From Rhodococcus rhodochrous (GTDB lineage: Bacteria > Actinomycetota > Actinomycetes > Mycobacteriales > Mycobacteriaceae): 64,000 nucleotides of DNA. Position 1 is the first letter of the stretch; every line of letters begins with the position of its first letter. The position numbers and the translations under genes were made by a program. Location of the stretch: the NCBI RefSeq assembly GCF_014854695.1, contig NZ_CP027557.1, positions 2,418,001 to 2,482,000 on the forward strand, written 5' to 3'. Shown here one piece after another: positions 59,535-64,000 of this stretch. The notes under the pieces are model-generated. The model was not told the DNA's origin and did not search any database. It saw nothing but the letters and a program-made list of their open reading frames with translations.

Positions 59535-59560
59535 CACGGGTAGCGAGCTACCCGTTTCCG
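59535..59560 (-). promoter_or_regulatory. Palindromic operator-like site 3, between the divergent six-TM and GMC units
   Basis: ACGGGTAGC-GA-GCTACCCGT is a perfect 9-bp inverted repeat (59536-59555). Aligned with sites 1 and 2 it shares CACGRGTAG, GCTAC and TCCG. It is 63 nt before the six-TM start and 106 bp before the Tat-protein start, so it could control both. Confidence 0.55.
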
Positions 59561-59666
59561 GCGATCGCTCCGCCGGTCCGTGCGACCGAGGGGCGATTCG
59601 GACGAAATACCGCAACCGTTCCGTGACATCTCGTACGCTGCACCACGGAAGCGACGAGGGGGCGAC

Positions 59667-60347
59667 GTGGACGACCCGCAGCACGGGTACTGGAACAGGC
59701 GGCGTTTTCTCGCCGGGATGGCCGCGACGATGGCGGCGTTGGTCGGCACCACAGAAGTGTTCGCGCGGGAGGTGAACGCGAGCCCGCTGAGCGAGACGCC
59801 TCCCGCGCGCGACACGATCAACGGGGTGCTCGCGTTCGTCGTACCCGGCAACGATCCGTACTCGCACCAGCAGGGCGTGTGGACCGACCGGCCCGGCGGC
59901 GTCACCGTCGGCACGGCGGAATCGCTCGAGCGAACCCTGGACCAGGCGTCGCCGATGCCGCTGCTCGGACCCGAGGCGGGCAACCTGCCCGGCGCTGCGG
60001 CGATCGCGGTGCTGCTCAACACCTTCGGTGTCACCGCCGACCCGCGTTCGGTGAGCGGACCGTTCGCGGCGCCGTTCGCGAACCTGAGCCATGCCGCGAA
60101 GGCGCAAGTCTTCGAATGGCTCGACACCGACCCGCGTTTCGAAGGTCTGGTGCTGAAATTCGTGGTCAACGCGATTCCCACGCTGGCGGCCTTCGCGGCG
60201 TTCTCGGAGGTCTCCGCGTACGACCGCGCCCGGCGCGAGGTCACCGGGCGCCCGGTCGGCTGGGAGCTGAGCTGCTATGCCGGGCCGAGCGACGGGTGGG
60301 ACGAGTTCCTGGGTTACTACGGCGGAATCGACGAGGTGGAGAAATAG
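59667..60347 (+). CDS. Tat-signal small subunit of a GMC dehydrogenase (gluconate 2-dehydrogenase subunit 3-like)
   Basis: A 226-residue protein with a twin-arginine signal (NRRRFLAGMAATMAALVG, RR at ~10-11). The mature part is helical with no cofactor motif and resembles the small subunits that accompany GMC-type dehydrogenases (LNTFGVTADPRS, WELSCYAGPSDGWDEFLGYYGG, split as WELSCYAGPSDG and WDEFLGYYGG). The next gene, 0 bp away, encodes the flavoprotein without its own signal, suggesting hitch-hiker export. GTG 59667 follows GAGGGGGC. Confidence 0.72.
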   Translation: MDDPQHGYWNRRRFLAGMAATMAALVGTTEVFAREVNASPLSETPPARDTINGVLAFVVPGNDPYSHQQGVWTDRPGGVTVGTAESLERTLDQASPMPLLGPEAGNLPGAAAIAVLLNTFGVTADPRSVSGPFAAPFANLSHAAKAQVFEWLDTDPRFEGLVLKFVVNAIPTLAAFAAFSEVSAYDRARREVTGRPVGWELSCYAGPSDGWDEFLGYYGGIDEVEK

Positions 60348-62117
60348 ATGACCGACGTCATCGTCATCGGGGCCGGTGGGGGCGGACCCGTCGTTGCCAA
60401 GGAACTCGCGGCGCGCGGTCTCGACGTGCTCGTTCTCGAAGCAGGACCCCGTTTCGCCGACCCGGAGAACGAGTGGACCCACTTCGAGGACGACATCAAC
60501 AATCCGATCACCGGGCTGTTCCGCCACGGGCCCGGAGACCGCTCGGGCACGCCGTGGCTGCGTGATCTGCCCCAGAACTCGTTCGTGTGGCAGGTGTCCG
60601 GTGTCGGTGGCACCACGCTGCATTTCTTCGGCAACTCGCCGCGGGCGGCACCCGGCGCGTTCTCCGGATACGACGGCGCCGACCGCGACATGTACGACAC
60701 GGCGCACCTGTTCCCCTTCGGATACGACGAGCTGCGTCCCTACTACGAGTGGGTGGAGGCCACGCTGCCCGTGCAGACCGCACCGATGGGCGCCAAGGAG
60801 CAGGTGTTCCTGCGAGGTGCAGCAGCCATGGGGCTGCCGCACCAGACCTCGCTCGACACCGCCGGGCCCGCCCACCGCGCCCAGCAGAACGCGATCCTCC
60901 AACCCGGTGGCACCGCCGGCCGCACCCGAGACCGCGCGCGTCTGCACCATCCCGAAGCGCGGGGCTGCACGATGTGCGGGCACTGCTATCAGGGCTGTTA
61001 TCTGCCGCTGGGGGCGCCGCGCAATCTCAAGGCCAAACGGTCCACCGACAACTCGTACGTTCCGATGATGCTCACCGCCGACGCGTGGTCGCCCCAGGGG
61101 CGTGCCGTCACCCTGATCGCCGATGCGGTGGTCTCCGAGATCCTCGTCGAAGAGGTGAACGGGGAGACCGTGGCACGCGGCGTGCGGTTCACGACAGCGG
61201 GGGAGGAGCACGAGGCGACCGCCCCGGTGGTGGTACTGGCGGCCGGGTGCATCGAAAGCCCGAGACTGTGGCTGAACTCGACGCTGCCCAATCCGAACGG
61301 CTGGGTCGGCCGCGGGCTCACCGATCACCACATGGACGCGGTCTTCGGCGTCTTCGACGAGTACACCGGGCAGACGCGCGGACCGGGATCCAACGCGCGC
61401 GTCGATCTGCCCGGCTACGGCGGGATCGAGCAGGTCGGCCTGCCTCCGGCGTTGATCGCATACGCGCTGAACTTCAGCGACTCCGGCATCCACGGGTACG
61501 GACGTGCCGGAGGTGTCGTCGATTCCGCAGGGGCCGACAGTGTGGGTCGGCTCGTCGGACGCGACCTGCTCGACACGATGGCCGACACCGACCGAGTCCT
61601 CGCGGCGCTCGTCATCTCGGACGACGACGTCGAACCGGACAACCGCGTGACGCTCTCGCCGATCCTGTATCCGGACGAAGGAGGTCTGGCGCCACGCGTG
61701 ACCGTGCAGCATCGCAGGCGCTCGGCTCGTACCCGCCGCAATCGTGACTACGCGACCCGCAAGGCCGTCGAGTTGATGAGGGCGGCGGGCGCGAAGAGGG
61801 TGCATCGCTGCGACTGGCCACCGCTGATCCTGCACTCGCAGTCGAGCATGAGGATGGGGGTGAGCGACCGGGATTCGGTGCTCGACGCCGATGCGGAGGC
61901 CCGGTGGGTGAAAAGGCTCTTCGTCGCCGACAACTCGGCGCTCGCCAACAGTCTCGGAGGCCCGAACCCGACGTTGACGACACAGGCGATCGCCACCCGC
62001 ACGGCGGAGAAGATCTTCGCGAAGTACTTCGGTGGCGATCCCTGGGTGGCACGGGAGAACCCCGTGTCGTCGATCGACGACCGCGTCACCGCTGCTGTGA
62101 TCGAACGGGGTATCTGA
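60348..62117 (+). CDS. GMC-family FAD oxidoreductase with Cys cluster
   Basis: A 589-residue flavoprotein. FAD-binding VIVIGAGGGGPVVAKELAARG lies at the N-terminus (here with 20 of its residues: VIVIGAGGGGPVVAKELAAR). The middle contains GCTMCGHCYQGC, four Cys spaced x2, x2, x3, resembling the iron-sulfur site of membrane-linked GMC dehydrogenases. C-terminal GMC motif: HSQSSMRMG and VADNSALANSLGGPNPTLT. Likely oxidises an alcohol, sugar or polyol; acceptor unknown, and no cytochrome gene follows. ATG 60348 follows the TAG of the small subunit. Confidence 0.85.
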   Translation: MTDVIVIGAGGGGPVVAKELAARGLDVLVLEAGPRFADPENEWTHFEDDINNPITGLFRHGPGDRSGTPWLRDLPQNSFVWQVSGVGGTTLHFFGNSPRAAPGAFSGYDGADRDMYDTAHLFPFGYDELRPYYEWVEATLPVQTAPMGAKEQVFLRGAAAMGLPHQTSLDTAGPAHRAQQNAILQPGGTAGRTRDRARLHHPEARGCTMCGHCYQGCYLPLGAPRNLKAKRSTDNSYVPMMLTADAWSPQGRAVTLIADAVVSEILVEEVNGETVARGVRFTTAGEEHEATAPVVVLAAGCIESPRLWLNSTLPNPNGWVGRGLTDHHMDAVFGVFDEYTGQTRGPGSNARVDLPGYGGIEQVGLPPALIAYALNFSDSGIHGYGRAGGVVDSAGADSVGRLVGRDLLDTMADTDRVLAALVISDDDVEPDNRVTLSPILYPDEGGLAPRVTVQHRRRSARTRRNRDYATRKAVELMRAAGAKRVHRCDWPPLILHSQSSMRMGVSDRDSVLDADAEARWVKRLFVADNSALANSLGGPNPTLTTQAIATRTAEKIFAKYFGGDPWVARENPVSSIDDRVTAAVIERGI

Positions 62118-62463
62118 CGGCTCGATCCCGGATCGGAACGGTCGATTTCGTCCCGAGTGGAACCGTCGGGCGTCCTGGCGCGTCGAACGAGACAGAGGGC
62201 CGTGACGACAGCGGTCCACGACGGGAGGAGCTCACCGGCATGGACCCACGAACGGTGCGATGTGTCCCGGGTCGATCACCACTGCGCGCGTTGCGCTCGA
62301 CGGCAGGGCCGCGTTCGATGAATCGGATGCGGTGCGTGCGAACCGGTCTCGACGACCATGGCGTCGACGAATCCTCCGGAAATCCACGGGCGGAGACGGA
62401 CGAGGCCGACGATCCCGACTTCGACGGCGCCGGCGCGTGACGGCCGGATCGCCGGTCACGGCG
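62118..62463. other. Region between the GMC gene and the pgl-linked ORF
   Basis: No confident gene. The one candidate is a 66-codon frame at 62240-62440 listed separately. Other frames are Arg-rich shadows. No clear terminator; short inverted repeats near 62140-62170 are weak. Confidence 0.35.
62240..62440 (+). CDS. Possible small ORF, unknown
   Basis: ATG 62240 follows GGGAGGAG at good spacing. The 66-residue product has an Arg-rich first half and an acidic C-terminus (DEADDPDFDGAGA). No family match and the composition is not convincing; the ribosome site is the main support. Confidence 0.25.
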   Translation: MDPRTVRCVPGRSPLRALRSTAGPRSMNRMRCVRTGLDDHGVDESSGNPRAETDEADDPDFDGAGA

Positions 62464-62617
62464 TCAGGATGCCACCGTCACGTCGGCGATGCGACCGGAG
62501 AAGTCACCGAGGTCGCGCACGGCGGCCTGCCAGCCGGCGAGCGCCTCGTCGAGAGTGCCGGTGACGGTGCGGCCCACACCCGACGAGAACGTGCCGTCGG
62601 CCTGTCTGTTCGGTCAT
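62464..62617 (-). pseudogene. Short frameshifted ORF downstream of pgl
   Basis: An ATG at 62617 overlaps the pgl stop (ATGA) and starts MTEQTG. One frame over, a clean coding-like sequence follows: VGRTVTGTLDEALAGWQAAV then RDLGDFSGRIADVTVAS, ending at 62464. A single-base frameshift near codon 6 would join them into a ~50-residue protein. No family recognised. Confidence 0.4.
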
Positions 62618-63375
62618 GAGGCCGGGAGTTGCGCTGCGGCAGCCGGATCGAGGAACCACACGGTGCGTTCGGTGCCGCGGGCACCGGCGGAGGGGACGTC
62701 CTCCGGTGCGGCGCCGCCCACAGCCGCTGCGACGGCCTCCGCCTTGGCATCACCGGTGACCAGCAACCAGACCTGCCGCGCCCGCTGCACGGCAGGCAGC
62801 GTCAGCGTCACCCGCGCCGGCGGCGGTTTCGGGGAGTCGTCGACACCCACCACGAAACGCTCGGACTCGCGCACCGCGTCGGTGTGGGGAAACAGCGAAT
62901 TGATGTGTCCCTCACCGCCCATGCCGAGCAGGTGCACGTCGAAGACCGGTGCGGTGCCGTCGGGGGAGTGCGCCGCGAGGAGTTCGGTGTACCGCTGGGC
63001 CGAGTCCTGCGGTGTGCTGCACCCGTCCTCGCCGAGCGCCGGCATGGTGTGGATGCGGGCCGGGTCGATCGGCACGTGGTCGAGCAGAGCCTCGCGGGCC
63101 TGCACCTCGTTGCGATCCGGATCGCCGGGCGGCAGGAAACGCTCGTCGCCGAAGTAGACGTTCACCGCCGACCAGTCGATGGCGCCCTGGTCGCGCCGCA
63201 CGTTCTCGAGCATCGCGATACCGGTACCGCCGCCGGTCAGCACGACGTGGGCCTGCACCCGCTCGCGCTGCGCGGCGACGACGGCATCGACGAAGGCGGA
63301 CGCCGCGGCGCGGGCGACCTCGTCGGCGTCGGCGAAACGCCGGATCTCGGACGGAGTGCGGACCGTGTCAGACAT
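62614..63375 (-). CDS. pgl: 6-Phosphogluconolactonase
   Basis: Hydrolyses 6-phosphogluconolactone in the oxidative pentose phosphate pathway. It has 253 residues. N-terminal VVLTGGGTGIAML and VNVYFGDERFLPPGDPDRNE; active-site LLGMGGEGHINSLFPHT, where the usual Asp of GxDGH is Glu. ATG 63375 overlaps opcA by 8 bp. Also called devB. Confidence 0.95.
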   Translation of the reverse strand: MSDTVRTPSEIRRFADADEVARAAASAFVDAVVAAQRERVQAHVVLTGGGTGIAMLENVRRDQGAIDWSAVNVYFGDERFLPPGDPDRNEVQAREALLDHVPIDPARIHTMPALGEDGCSTPQDSAQRYTELLAAHSPDGTAPVFDVHLLGMGGEGHINSLFPHTDAVRESERFVVGVDDSPKPPPARVTLTLPAVQRARQVWLLVTGDAKAEAVAAAVGGAAPEDVPSAGARGTERTVWFLDPAAAAQLPAS

Positions 63376-64000
63376 AATCCACCTTCGGCAGGGCCGACAA
63401 CGCGGCTTCGTAGACTTCGTCGGGATCGAGGCGACGCAGTTCCTCGGCGAGACATTCGGCCGAGTTCCGGCGTGCCAGGCTGATCAGCGAATCGGGCTTG
63501 TGAGTGCGTTCGAGGGTCGCCACGCGACCTTCCTGCGGGCGTTCCAGGGCGATCGTCTGCGACGCCGTGCGCAGTTCCACCCTCAGCTCGCCGACGGATC
63601 GTTCGACGGGGCAGTCGAGGCGGCTCGCGAGCCAGCCCGCGATCAGATCGACGGCCGGTTCGGTCCGCAGACCCGACACGCGCGCCGAGAGCACCGGCTC
63701 GTAGGGCGGCTGATCGAGTGCCGAGACCAGCAGGGCCCGCCAGTAGGTGATGCGAGCCCAGGCCAGATCCGTGTCGCCCGGCCGGTAACCGGACAGGCGG
63801 GTCGCGAGATCGGCACGCGGGTCGTCGGAGTTGGTCACGTCGGTGATGCGGCGGACGGCGAGGCGTCCCACCGGGTCCTCGGCCGGGACCGCGGGGGCCT
63901 GGTTGGGCCACCACGCAACGACGGGGGTGTCCGGCAGCAGGAACGGCACCACGACCGACTCCTGATGTTCACCGAGTTCGCCGTGCAGGGCGAGGATCAA
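63368..64000 (-). CDS. opcA: Glucose-6-phosphate dehydrogenase assembly protein OpcA, C-terminal part
   Basis: The last ~210 residues of OpcA, an actinobacterial and cyanobacterial factor that activates or assembles G6PDH; the gene continues past the window edge. PFLLPDTPVVAWWP, then WARITYWRALLVSALDQPPY and ISLARRNSAECLAEELRRLD are family patterns. In actinobacteria the order is tkt-tal-zwf-opcA-pgl, and this fits; zwf would lie beyond 64000. Confidence 0.92.
   Translation of the reverse strand: MILALHGELGEHQESVVVPFLLPDTPVVAWWPNQAPAVPAEDPVGRLAVRRITDVTNSDDPRADLATRLSGYRPGDTDLAWARITYWRALLVSALDQPPYEPVLSARVSGLRTEPAVDLIAGWLASRLDCPVERSVGELRVELRTASQTIALERPQEGRVATLERTHKPDSLISLARRNSAECLAEELRRLDPDEVYEAALSALPKVDYV

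Overview
The window is high-GC actinobacterial DNA, most likely from Rhodococcus or a close relative in the Mycobacteriales. The evidence is gene order: aroC-aroK-aroB, pepQ-efp-nusB, pyrR-pyrB-pyrC-carA-carB-pyrF, mihF-gmk-rpoZ-coaBC-metK-priA, fmt-rsmB, rpe-ribD-ribE-ribBA-ribH, uvrC-rapZ-yvcK-whiA, gap-pgk-tpiA-secG-ppc and opcA-pgl follow the arrangement known from mycobacteria and rhodococci. GTG starts, 4-bp GTGA/ATGA overlaps and actinobacterial proteins (mIHF, WhiA, B-4DMT, prepilin peptidase beside aroC) agree. The genus is an inference; no rRNA or tRNA gene was seen.

Layout. 1-3068: end of a thiolase gene, a first ECF42-type sigma module (YCII/DGPF protein plus sigma factor), DUF1622 protein, prepilin peptidase. 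3117-9609: shikimate genes, two minus-strand genes, Xaa-Pro peptidase, EF-P, NusB. 9649-18764: complete de novo UMP operon with a PyrR-type RNA hairpin over the first ribosome site and a perfect terminator hairpin at the end. 19146-25125: mIHF, guanylate kinase, RNA polymerase omega, CoaBC, MetK and a helicase-dead PriA. 25165-27183: hemerythrin protein and a secreted lipase. 27394-29795: fmt, rsmB. 29902-36340: insertion relative to the mycobacterial order, holding an Asp-rich exported protein, a two-component system, a DASS-type transporter, a glycerate kinase and a PfkB-type sugar kinase. 36352-36741: a broken VOC gene. 36904-41606: rpe and riboflavin synthesis. 41616-46820: uvrC, rapZ, yvcK, whiA. 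46944-53243: lower glycolysis, secG, ppc. 53262-62617: accessory block. 62614-64000: pgl and opcA, on the minus strand.

The accessory block is the most interesting part. It holds a second ECF42-YCII module, a DUF2235 (Tle1-like) hydrolase, an SRPBCC protein, a decayed MFS gene, an unrecognised six-TM protein with helix-hairpin-helix-like repeats, and a Tat-signal subunit plus GMC oxidoreductase pair. Three copies of one palindrome (CGRGTAG-N4-CTACYCG, at 56163, 57763 and 59535) sit 63-78 nt upstream of three minus-strand starts there, suggesting one shared regulator. Both ECF42 modules are preceded by TGTCGA-N17-CGT, which fits the promoter type reported for ECF42 sigma factors, so both probably autoregulate.

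Several genes are visibly decaying: the VOC gene has an in-frame stop inside its last conserved motif, the MFS gene lost most of its second half, a short ORF after pgl is frameshifted, and an Asp/His-rich tail follows the stop of the gene between pyrC and carA in frame. No CRISPR array, complete insertion sequence, prophage or rRNA/tRNA gene was found.
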